From contig JAQUGO010000006.1 of assembly GCA_028684065.1 (NCBI GenBank), positions 62,001-126,000 on the forward strand: DNA of 64,000 nucleotides, given 5' to 3'. Below, piece by piece: positions 19,844 to 26,672 of the stretch (positions are counted from its first letter, which is position 1; the number at the start of each line of letters is the position of its first letter). The position numbers were made by a program, and so were the translations under genes. This stretch comes from Sulfurospirillaceae bacterium (lineage in GTDB: Bacteria > Campylobacterota > Campylobacteria > Campylobacterales > Sulfurospirillaceae). The notes under the pieces were generated by a model. It was not told where the DNA came from, did no database searches, and saw only the letters and a program-made list of their open reading frames with translations.

Positions 19844-21310
19844 ATGCAGGAAAAAAATGCATTGAACTATGACTATTCTGTAGCCAAATGTTTCACATAC
19901 GCAACGATTCTATTTGGAATTATTGGTATGTTGATAGGTGTGGTAATCGCCTATCAGATGGCTTTCCCTCAGTTGAATTACTTAGCTGGTGAGTACGGTA
20001 CTTACAGTCGTTTAAGACCGCTACACACTTCTGGTGTAATTTTTGGATTTTTGCTAAGTGGGATCTTTGCCACGTGGTACTATGTTGGGCAACGAGTACT
20101 CAAGGTTTCCATGGCAGAATCAAAGTTTTTAATGGTGGTTGGTAAACTCCACTTTTGGATCTACATGATAACCATCTTAACAGCGGTTGTTACATTGTTT
20201 ATGGGTATTAGTACGTCTAAAGAGTATGCCGAACTCGAATGGCCTTTGGATATCGCAGTTGTTGTATTGTGGGTATTATGGGGTATCAGTATTTTTGGGC
20301 TTGTCGGAATTAGACGCGAAAAAACACTTTATATTTCTATGTGGTATTACATTGCAACCTTTTTAGGTGTTGCTATGCTTTACCTCTTTAATAATATGGA
20401 AGTTCCAACGTATTTTGTTTCTGGATATGGTAAATGGTACCATTCTGTTTCAATGTATGCTGGTACAAATGATGCTATGGTTCAATGGTGGTACGGGCAT
20501 AATGCGGTTGCTTTTGTCTTTACCGTGCCAATTATTGCAATGATATATTACTTTTTACCAAAAGAATCTGGTCAGCCAGTGTTCTCTTATAAATTATCAC
20601 TTCTTTCTTTTTGGGGATTGATGTTTGTTTACCTTTGGGCAGGTGGACATCACTTGTTGTTTTCAACGGTTCCTGATTGGGTTCAAACAATGGGATCAAT
20701 CTTCTCTGTTATTTTGATTCTGCCATCTTGGGGTAGTGCCATTAATATGCTTTTAACGATGAAAGGACAATGGGGTCAGCTTAAAGAAAATCCATTAGTC
20801 AAATTTATGGTTTTAGCATCAACATTCTATATGCTTAGTACCCTTGAAGGTCCAATTCAAGCAATTAAATCAGTTAATGCACTTGCGCACTTTACAGATT
20901 GGATTCCAGGTCACGTACATGATGGTACTTTGGGTTGGGTTGGCTTTATGACGATGGCCGCACTTTTCCATATGGCTCCACGCATGTATAAGCGTGAACT
21001 TTACAGTAAAAAATTAATGGAATCACAATTCTGGGTACAAACAACAGGTATTGTGATGTATTTTTCAAGTATGTGGATTGCTGGAATTACACAAGGTATG
21101 ATGTGGAGAGCAACAGACCAATACGGGAACTTGGCATATTCATTTATTGATACGGTAACAGTTCTTATTCCTTACTATGCACTCCGTGCAACGGGAGGAC
21201 TACTATATCTTGTAGGTTTCTTTATGTTTACCTATAATATGTACAAAACGATGACTGCAAGTAAAGCAATTGCGAGCGAGCCTCAAAATGCTTCACCTAT
21301 GGCAGCTTAA
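19844..21310 (+). CDS. ccoN: cbb3-type cytochrome c oxidase subunit I
   Basis: Catalytic haem-copper subunit of the high-affinity terminal oxidase, inner membrane, about 12 membrane segments, 488 residues. Conserved histidines are visible in RLRPLHTSGVIFGF (low-spin haem), WWYGHNAVAF (CuB), WAGGHHLLFSTVPDW (CuB pair) and HVHDGTLGWVGFM (haem ligands). A TTG at 19841 precedes the ATG, but AGGAGG lies at the right distance for 19844. First gene of ccoNOQP, a microaerobic respiratory operon. Confidence 0.98.
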   Translation: MQEKNALNYDYSVAKCFTYATILFGIIGMLIGVVIAYQMAFPQLNYLAGEYGTYSRLRPLHTSGVIFGFLLSGIFATWYYVGQRVLKVSMAESKFLMVVGKLHFWIYMITILTAVVTLFMGISTSKEYAELEWPLDIAVVVLWVLWGISIFGLVGIRREKTLYISMWYYIATFLGVAMLYLFNNMEVPTYFVSGYGKWYHSVSMYAGTNDAMVQWWYGHNAVAFVFTVPIIAMIYYFLPKESGQPVFSYKLSLLSFWGLMFVYLWAGGHHLLFSTVPDWVQTMGSIFSVILILPSWGSAINMLLTMKGQWGQLKENPLVKFMVLASTFYMLSTLEGPIQAIKSVNALAHFTDWIPGHVHDGTLGWVGFMTMAALFHMAPRMYKRELYSKKLMESQFWVQTTGIVMYFSSMWIAGITQGMMWRATDQYGNLAYSFIDTVTVLIPYYALRATGGLLYLVGFFMFTYNMYKTMTASKAIASEPQNASPMAA

Positions 21311-21325
21311 AAGGAGGGCAGGATT

Positions 21326-21991
21326 ATGTTTCATTGGCTAGAGAGAAATCCATTCTTTTTTGCAGTAGGTGTATTTTTAGTAGTTGCTTATGCAGGCGTT
21401 GTTACCATTCTTCCAGATTTTATGGAAAGTGCACGTCCTGTTGTCGGGACAAAACCTTATAGTGTACTTGAATTAGCAGGTCGTCAGATTTACATTAAAG
21501 ATAGCTGTAATGCATGTCATTCACAATTAGTACGTCCCTTTAAGTCTGAAACAGATAGATATGGTATGTATTCTTTAAGTGGGGAATATGCTTATGATAG
21601 ACCATTTCTATGGGGTTCAAAAAGAACGGGTCCAGATTTAATGAGAGTAGGAAATTATCGAACAACGGATTGGCATGAATATCATATGCTAAATCCAAAA
21701 AGTGTCGTCCCGGGCTCTATTATGCCAGCGTATAAGCATATGTTTAAAAATAATGCAGACATTGACACAGCTTATGCTGAAGCATATACTGTTAAAACAG
21801 TCTTCAATGTTCCTTACGATAAACCAGATATGCCAAAACTTGGTACTTTTGACGAGGCTAAAAAAGATGCTTTTGAAGCTGCAGCCGTGATTGTTGCTGA
21901 TATGAAAAGTACAGAAGTCAAAGAGGCATTTAAACGAGGTGAGATTAAAGAGATTGTAGCTCTTGTCGCCTATTTAAATAGCTTAAAGTAA
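21326..21991 (+). CDS. ccoO: cbb3-type cytochrome c oxidase subunit II (monohaem cytochrome c)
   Basis: Membrane-anchored monohaem cytochrome c of 221 residues that passes electrons from CcoP to CcoN. N-terminal anchor FFFAVGVFLVVAYAGVVTILP is followed by the single haem site CNACH (DSCNACHSQLVRPF). Met ligand candidates follow in SIMPAYKHMF. AGGAGG-like GGAGGG precedes the ATG. It lies 15 bases after ccoN. Length is typical for the subunit. Confidence 0.97.
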   Translation: MFHWLERNPFFFAVGVFLVVAYAGVVTILPDFMESARPVVGTKPYSVLELAGRQIYIKDSCNACHSQLVRPFKSETDRYGMYSLSGEYAYDRPFLWGSKRTGPDLMRVGNYRTTDWHEYHMLNPKSVVPGSIMPAYKHMFKNNADIDTAYAEAYTVKTVFNVPYDKPDMPKLGTFDEAKKDAFEAAAVIVADMKSTEVKEAFKRGEIKEIVALVAYLNSLK

Positions 21992-22001
21992 GGTGTTATC
22001 G

Positions 22002-22217
22002 GTGAATATGGAAACAATTAGAGAGCTTCAAGCGTATGGTTATATATTTTTAACAGTTTTTTTAGCAATCGGTTTATATGCATATATTTACCATCTTTAT
22101 CGTGCTGAAAAGAAGGGGACAAGAAATTATGAGAAGTATGCAGATATTGCCTTGCATGACAATATTGATGATGCTCCTGTTGAAGCAATATCACCACTAA
22201 ACAAAGAGAAAGAATAA
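22002..22217 (+). CDS. ccoQ: cbb3-type cytochrome c oxidase subunit CcoQ
   Basis: Small single-span subunit that stabilises the cbb3 complex. Starting at GTG 22002 it has 71 residues. AAGG of TAAGGTG lies 8 bases before this GTG, while ATG 22008 is too far from it. The membrane segment AYGYIFLTVFLAIGLYAYIYHLY is followed by a charged cytoplasmic tail RAEKKGTRNYEKYADIAL. Position between ccoO and ccoP supports the call. Confidence 0.88.
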   Translation: MNMETIRELQAYGYIFLTVFLAIGLYAYIYHLYRAEKKGTRNYEKYADIALHDNIDDAPVEAISPLNKEKE

Positions 22218-22230
22218 AGAGGAGCAATAT

Positions 22231-23079
22231 ATGAATTGGCTGAATGACAATGTAAACGTTTTGGCATTGATGGGCGCAGCAGCTATACTAATTCTTACTA
22301 TTTTTGTTGTCGGTAAATATATGAGACAAATGCAAAATGACAAAAGTAGTGGAGAGTTAACCAAAGATAACTGGGATGGAATAGGGGAATATAAAAATCC
22401 TTTACCTATTGGCTGGGCACTTTCATTTCTAGGAACAATAATTTGGGGATTGTGGTATTTCCTTGTGGGCTACCCTTTAAATTCATACTCTCAAATTGGT
22501 GAATATAATGAGGAAGTCAAAAGTTATAATACGCACTTTGAGAGCAAATTTTCAAATCCAGATAAAACAACACTTATGGGCATGGGTGAAGGCGTTTTCT
22601 TAGTACAATGTGCGCCGTGTCATGGTGTAACGGGCGATGGTATGAATGGCAAAGCTTTAAACCTTTCTAAATGGGGAAATGAAGACGCTGTCGTTGCTAC
22701 TATCTTAAATGGTGCAAAAGGTTCAGACTATCCATTAGGAGAAATGCCAGCAGGCTTACTTGATGCTGAGAGTGCAAAGGCAGTTGCAGCATTTATGTTT
22801 AAAGAAATTTCTGAGGTTAAAAATACAAAGCATCCTGAGCTAATCGAATCAGGGCGTGCACTTTGGGCAACATGTGCAGCATGCCATGGTGATGATGGCA
22901 AGGGTATGGCTGGAAGTTCTCCAGATCTTAGCACTTATGGCGCATCAAAATTTGTTGTTAATGTCCTTGGTATGGGTAAAAAAGGTATGATTGGAAATAT
23001 GCCTAAGTTTAATGATGGGCGTTTAACAAATGTACAAAAACTGGCTGTTGGCACCTATGTCAACTCTTTATCTAAATAA
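22231..23079 (+). CDS. ccoP: cbb3-type cytochrome c oxidase subunit III (dihaem cytochrome c)
   Basis: Dihaem cytochrome c of 282 residues that accepts electrons from soluble cytochrome c. Two N-terminal hydrophobic stretches (LALMGAAAILILTIFVVGKY and LSFLGTIIWGLWYFLVGY) anchor it. The haem sites are CAPCH beginning at C127 and CAACH beginning at C215. A GDGMNGKALNLS / GDDGKGMAGSSPDLS pair shows that the two haem domains are repeats of each other. GAGGAG precedes the ATG by 7 bases. Confidence 0.97.
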   Translation: MNWLNDNVNVLALMGAAAILILTIFVVGKYMRQMQNDKSSGELTKDNWDGIGEYKNPLPIGWALSFLGTIIWGLWYFLVGYPLNSYSQIGEYNEEVKSYNTHFESKFSNPDKTTLMGMGEGVFLVQCAPCHGVTGDGMNGKALNLSKWGNEDAVVATILNGAKGSDYPLGEMPAGLLDAESAKAVAAFMFKEISEVKNTKHPELIESGRALWATCAACHGDDGKGMAGSSPDLSTYGASKFVVNVLGMGKKGMIGNMPKFNDGRLTNVQKLAVGTYVNSLSK

Positions 23080-23087
23080 GGATTAAC

Positions 23088-23300
23088 ATGGAAAATACAA
23101 ACAGAAGTGTATTTGGACTTCATGGTGTAACAGGTATGCTTATTGCTACGGTTCTTTTATTGTCTATTCTTGTTGGTTTGACTATTCTTGGTATTGGTGC
23201 ACAACGTTCAGTTGCTGATAAGCCTTATAAGATTACAGATCCACAAGCATTGAAAATGAGAGATACTGCTAATGCAAATCAAAAAGCTTTAGCGAAGTAA
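23088..23300 (+). CDS. DUF4006 family membrane protein
   Basis: A 70-residue single-span protein (VTGMLIATVLLLSILVGLTILGI) followed by a short charged tail. I recognise it as the DUF4006 family, seen downstream of ccoP in Campylobacterota and without known function. It starts 8 bases after ccoP behind AAGGATTA. Size and context suggest a small accessory subunit or assembly factor of the cbb3 oxidase. Confidence 0.85.
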   Translation: MENTNRSVFGLHGVTGMLIATVLLLSILVGLTILGIGAQRSVADKPYKITDPQALKMRDTANANQKALAK

Positions 23301-23312
23301 GGGGCTGATATT

Positions 23313-23402
23313 ATGGAAAAAATCATTGCGATTGGTTTAGTAATCATCGGGTTAGTAAGTGCATGGGCTGTTTTGACAGCAAATCACTTGTTTATAGGCT
23401 AA
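23313..23402 (+). CDS. 29-residue membrane peptide in the cbb3 operon
   Basis: Short reading frame: ATG at 23313, TAA at 23400-23402. AAGGGG lies 9 bases before the ATG. The peptide is almost only a membrane helix: IIAIGLVIIGLVSAWAVLTA, with MEK before it and NHLFIG after it. The stop overlaps the next ATG (TAATG), so translation is coupled. Spacing, ribosome site and coupling argue for a real gene. It could be a CcoM-like mini-subunit of the oxidase (CcoM is a short single-span subunit known in Pseudomonas stutzeri) or a leader peptide for the structure downstream. No homology can be claimed by eye. Confidence 0.7.
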   Translation: MEKIIAIGLVIIGLVSAWAVLTANHLFIG

Positions 23403-24010
23403 TGAAAAATCATTTATCTATAAAGGCAAAAGAGCTTATGCTCTTTTGCCTTTTTTTAATACTTCCTATACATATTTTCGCACAAGAATTTGTTATTAAT
23501 GAAAATGTAATAGAAGCGCGCACGGCTCAAAAAATAGAAGAAATGGGACAAGAATTATTTTCTAAAAGCGGTGTTAAAGTCTATCTTGTTGCCATGAAAA
23601 ATGGTAATGGAAAAAACATTATTGATTTTGAAAAAGAATTTTCTCAAACACTGCAAGCTCCTTATGCCATATTAACACTTTTTTTAGAAGACCAAAAAGT
23701 AGATATTTACCATTCTGAAGGTCTTGAAAAAGAGTTTGACAAAGAAGCAATGCTTTCACCTCTTCCTTGGAATGGGACTATTATCCCTCTTTTGACAGGC
23801 AAAAAGAAAGATGTGAGCGTCAGTGCAGCACTCTTAAATGGTTATGCTGATATGGTTGAGCAAATCGCTTCTACGCGCAAGATAGTGCTTGAAAGTGCTA
23901 TAGGTAGTTCCAATAAGACAACGCTGTTAGTTATAAAAATAGGTGTTTATGGTTTTGTAGCAGTTCTCTTATTATTAGTATTGGTTAAAAGGATTAAAAG
24001 ACGTGACTAA
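23402..24010 (+). CDS. Secreted/membrane-anchored protein of unknown function (TPM-like)
   Basis: About 202 residues. The frame is open from 23363, but ATG at 23402 overlaps the preceding stop and gives a good signal peptide: a charged start (MKNHLSIKAKE), a hydrophobic core, then FAQEF. The periplasmic domain has short alternating strand and helix segments (VKVYLVAMKNG, PYAILTLFLEDQKVDIYHS) resembling, weakly, the TPM (DUF477) fold. A C-terminal membrane helix (LVIKIGVYGFVAVLLLLVLV) ends in KRIKRRD. A perfect terminator-like hairpin occupies codons 7-19. It overlaps the FixH-like gene by 8 bases. Confidence 0.75.
   Translation: MKNHLSIKAKELMLFCLFLILPIHIFAQEFVINENVIEARTAQKIEEMGQELFSKSGVKVYLVAMKNGNGKNIIDFEKEFSQTLQAPYAILTLFLEDQKVDIYHSEGLEKEFDKEAMLSPLPWNGTIIPLLTGKKKDVSVSAALLNGYADMVEQIASTRKIVLESAIGSSNKTTLLVIKIGVYGFVAVLLLLVLVKRIKRRD
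23422..23457 (+). terminator. Canonical intrinsic terminator inside the 5' end of a gene
   Basis: AAAGGCAAAAGAGC (23422-23435) and GCTCTTTTGCCTTT (23440-23453) form a perfect 14-bp stem with a TTAT loop, ending in seven consecutive T (23451-23457). It follows the 29-codon frame by 20 bases and lies within the signal-peptide codons of the next gene. Confidence 0.85.
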
Positions 24011-24500
24011 AATAAAGAAAGAGCGCAACTATTGGCCTCATGCTATTATAGGAATGATTTTATCAGTCGTTGTTGCTGGTGGTTTTACGATTAGGCTTGC
24101 AATTAAAAATCCTGTTGAAATGGATACTTACTATATGGAGAAATACCAAAAAGTAGATCAAAATATCAATGAAATTTTAGCATTACAGGCCAAATTTGAT
24201 GCAAAATTTGATATAAAATATTCGACTGAAAATTTTGTTTTAGGCAAGAATAGTATTGTGATTAAAGTGCTTGATAAAAATGGGCAAGCGATTACGGATG
24301 CCTCTGTTACTCTCTTACTTAGTCGCCCAGAAACCAATCAGAATAATCTTGAAATGCAACCCTCAAAAGCAGCTAATGGAAACTATACATTTGATGATAT
24401 TACGATAGAAAAACCTGGTCGCTGGCAGATATTAACAAAAATTATTGTAGGTGAATTTCAAGGTTATCAAAAATACGAAGTCTACGCAGCAAAACAATAG
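24003..24500 (+). CDS. FixH family protein
   Basis: Membrane-anchored periplasmic protein of 165 residues. A short basic cytoplasmic start (MTKIKKERNYWPH) leads into one membrane helix (AIIGMILSVVVAGGFTIRLAI). A periplasmic domain with VIKVLDKNGQAITDASVTLL and a C-terminal PGRWQILTKIIVG strand pair is typical of FixH/CcoH. FixH/CcoH proteins are needed for cbb3 oxidase assembly in other bacteria. The start is GTG overlapping the previous gene by 8 bases. A bidirectional hairpin follows its stop. Confidence 0.85.
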   Translation: MTKIKKERNYWPHAIIGMILSVVVAGGFTIRLAIKNPVEMDTYYMEKYQKVDQNINEILALQAKFDAKFDIKYSTENFVLGKNSIVIKVLDKNGQAITDASVTLLLSRPETNQNNLEMQPSKAANGNYTFDDITIEKPGRWQILTKIIVGEFQGYQKYEVYAAKQ

Positions 24501-24506
24501 AAAAAG

Positions 24507-24536
24507 TAACCCATTAAAAAACTTTATAATGGGTTA
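24507..24536. terminator. Bidirectional hairpin between FixH and the AsmA-like gene
   Basis: TAACCCATTA and TAATGGGTTA form a perfect 10-bp stem (loop 10 bases) in the 44-base gap between two convergent genes. Weak T content on either side. Confidence 0.7.
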
Positions 24537-24544
24537 TATGTTCA

Positions 24545-26551
24545 CTAAAACTTCAGTCCTTTGAGAAGGTTTTGAATAGGCGCTTGCTGTGTCGTTGTGT
24601 TACTGTCATTCGTTCCCCCTCCTAGTAAACCTCTTAAAAGAGCCTTTGAATCCATTTTTACTTTAGGATTATCTATTTTTCCACTAACTTTTGCTGTATA
24701 GTGATTCTCTTTGATTTTGATATCAATTTGACTGGATATATCATGCGTCATTTGGTTAATACGACCATCCTCCGTTTTAATTTGAGTATTTTGGCTCACC
24801 ATATTAGCTTTAAAGGTAATTAATTCTTTGATGATATTGGCATCAAAAATGATATTTTTATAAATTTCATTGGTAATATCTAATCCTGTTACAGCGAGTA
24901 ATAAAGCCCCTAATTGATTTTGTTTAAATCTACCATCATCTGAAGTTGCTTTGAGTGTACCTTTGGCATTTTTTAGATCATAATCAATGTTGGCAGCAAT
25001 GGTTGAGGTAAAAAAATCAGGATAAACAAGCATTGCAAGTAGTTCAGAGAGTTGTGCTTTTTGCAAAGTAGCTTTAAAAATATCATTCTCTAGTTTAAAT
25101 TCTAGTTTTCCACCAAAAATAGTGGAATCACCATCGACCATTAAGGACTCTTTAGCTTGCTTCACATGTCCATTAAGTACAATTTTCCCTTTCAGATCTT
25201 TTTTTGCAATTGTATTGAGTTTTGATAAATCATCTATTGAAAGCGCATAGTCAGTCTTAAGTGTTAGATTTTTCAAGTCATATGTAACGTTTGGCAATGT
25301 TATATTCGCCAGTGAAGTGTTGAGAGAGGAAGTAGCTTTGAGCTCATTATTAGCAAGCGTGGCATCAGTTTTCATAGTGTATGTTAAATTTGTTGGTAAG
25401 GTTTGATTAAAATCTTTATTGACTAAAGCTGTATTTACATTGCCGTTTTCAATACGCTCCGTTAGAGTACCTTTAAGCTCTTTGATGCTATCAAGTTTAG
25501 CTTCTAAAGACAACTCTCCTTGAGTATAGGATGATTGATTTAAGAAGCTCATTAAAGAAGCAAGTTTAAGGTTTGCAATAGAAGCGATAAGTGAATCATT
25601 AATAACATGAACTTTGGTATCGCTCCCTAAAATACCACTATTAAGTGTTATATCATAACCTTTTGGGGAGTAGTGAACAAGTCCATCAAAAGAAGCTTCG
25701 CCTTTAAGTTTGATTTTACTGAGTGTTTCAAGTTTTTCAAAATCTGGTATATCAAAGCGATAGTCACTGCTTAAAGATTGTGAAGCGACATTAAACAATG
25801 TTTTGTGTGTTTTAAGAGTAGCAAGCGTGGTTAAAATAGTCAGTGTAGATGTGATGGTTTGACCTTCTAACAAAGCATTCATATCTACTTGAGCCGTGGT
25901 ATTTTTAGGTAAATTAATAGCAAAAACCTTAGAAATAGCTTCAGAGTTGAGTGTCGTTGGAAGTAGTTTGAAATCAACCGCGCCATCCACTGCCGTTTGT
26001 GTGACATTTTTTAAATCAGCTTTAAGATCAAATACCCCTTGTGCATAAGGGGGTTGGGCAAGAAGCAATAAAAGTTCTTTAAGTTCAATATGATTGAGTG
26101 TGACTACAGAGTTTTTAAGAGAGGTTTTGTTGAGCAGATTAGCATTAATAGCAATGGTTCCTTGCAAGGCTTCACCATTTGCGATAACTTGTAAATCTGT
26201 AATATCACCCTTGGCTGTTCCTTTGAGATTCATTTTGGATGTGATAGTAATGGAATCAAAGGTGATATTTTGAAGTGATGTATCAAACGTTAAATCAAAA
26301 CTTTTATTAAAAAGGCTATATGTCCCATTCAGTTTTACAAAAGATGTTTTATCAATAGTTGCGGCTAGATTGATATTTCCCATACGAAGTGCAAAGGTAT
26401 CAAGCGTGACAGTTTTTTTGGTTTCTGCAGCAATCTTTGATTCTACGAAAGGTTTTATGATGGCATTTCCTGGGGAAGTAAAGAGAAGGCCAAATAAAGT
26501 AACACTCAGAATGAGAATAAATCCAAGTATAAACACTATAAATTTTTTCAT
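24545..26551 (-). CDS. AsmA-like membrane-anchored periplasmic repeat protein
   Basis: A 668-residue protein with an N-terminal anchor (FIVFILGFILILSVTLFGLLF) and a long strand-rich periplasmic body. I see three related blocks with a period of about 172 residues. LKELLLLLAQPPYAQG starts near 157, LASLMSFLNQSSYTQG near 330 and LSELLAMLVYPDF near 501. The stretches before the second and third also match each other. The C-terminal part resembles AsmA/TamB-type lipid-transfer proteins. A Gly-rich, low-complexity tail ends it. AAAGGA precedes the ATG. A role in outer-membrane lipid homeostasis is inferred from the family type only. Confidence 0.7.
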   Translation of the reverse strand: MKKFIVFILGFILILSVTLFGLLFTSPGNAIIKPFVESKIAAETKKTVTLDTFALRMGNINLAATIDKTSFVKLNGTYSLFNKSFDLTFDTSLQNITFDSITITSKMNLKGTAKGDITDLQVIANGEALQGTIAINANLLNKTSLKNSVVTLNHIELKELLLLLAQPPYAQGVFDLKADLKNVTQTAVDGAVDFKLLPTTLNSEAISKVFAINLPKNTTAQVDMNALLEGQTITSTLTILTTLATLKTHKTLFNVASQSLSSDYRFDIPDFEKLETLSKIKLKGEASFDGLVHYSPKGYDITLNSGILGSDTKVHVINDSLIASIANLKLASLMSFLNQSSYTQGELSLEAKLDSIKELKGTLTERIENGNVNTALVNKDFNQTLPTNLTYTMKTDATLANNELKATSSLNTSLANITLPNVTYDLKNLTLKTDYALSIDDLSKLNTIAKKDLKGKIVLNGHVKQAKESLMVDGDSTIFGGKLEFKLENDIFKATLQKAQLSELLAMLVYPDFFTSTIAANIDYDLKNAKGTLKATSDDGRFKQNQLGALLLAVTGLDITNEIYKNIIFDANIIKELITFKANMVSQNTQIKTEDGRINQMTHDISSQIDIKIKENHYTAKVSGKIDNPKVKMDSKALLRGLLGGGTNDSNTTTQQAPIQNLLKGLKF

Positions 26552-26589
26552 AATTATATCCTTTAGTTTGAATGTAACAGCATTGTAAC

Positions 26590-26617
26590 AAATTTTTCAT
26601 GAGAGCGTGAAAAATTT
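26590..26617. promoter_or_regulatory. 10-bp inverted repeat in the divergent AsmA-like/addB promoter region
   Basis: AAATTTTTCA (26590-26599) and TGAAAAATTT (26608-26617) are perfect reverse complements around an 8-base spacer. Position between two divergent genes suits an operator. A hairpin role is also possible. Confidence 0.45.
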
Positions 26618-26672
26618 ACTTAATACATCCTTCACATAGGTTTTGATAAAATAGGTATTATAGGTAGGTGAC

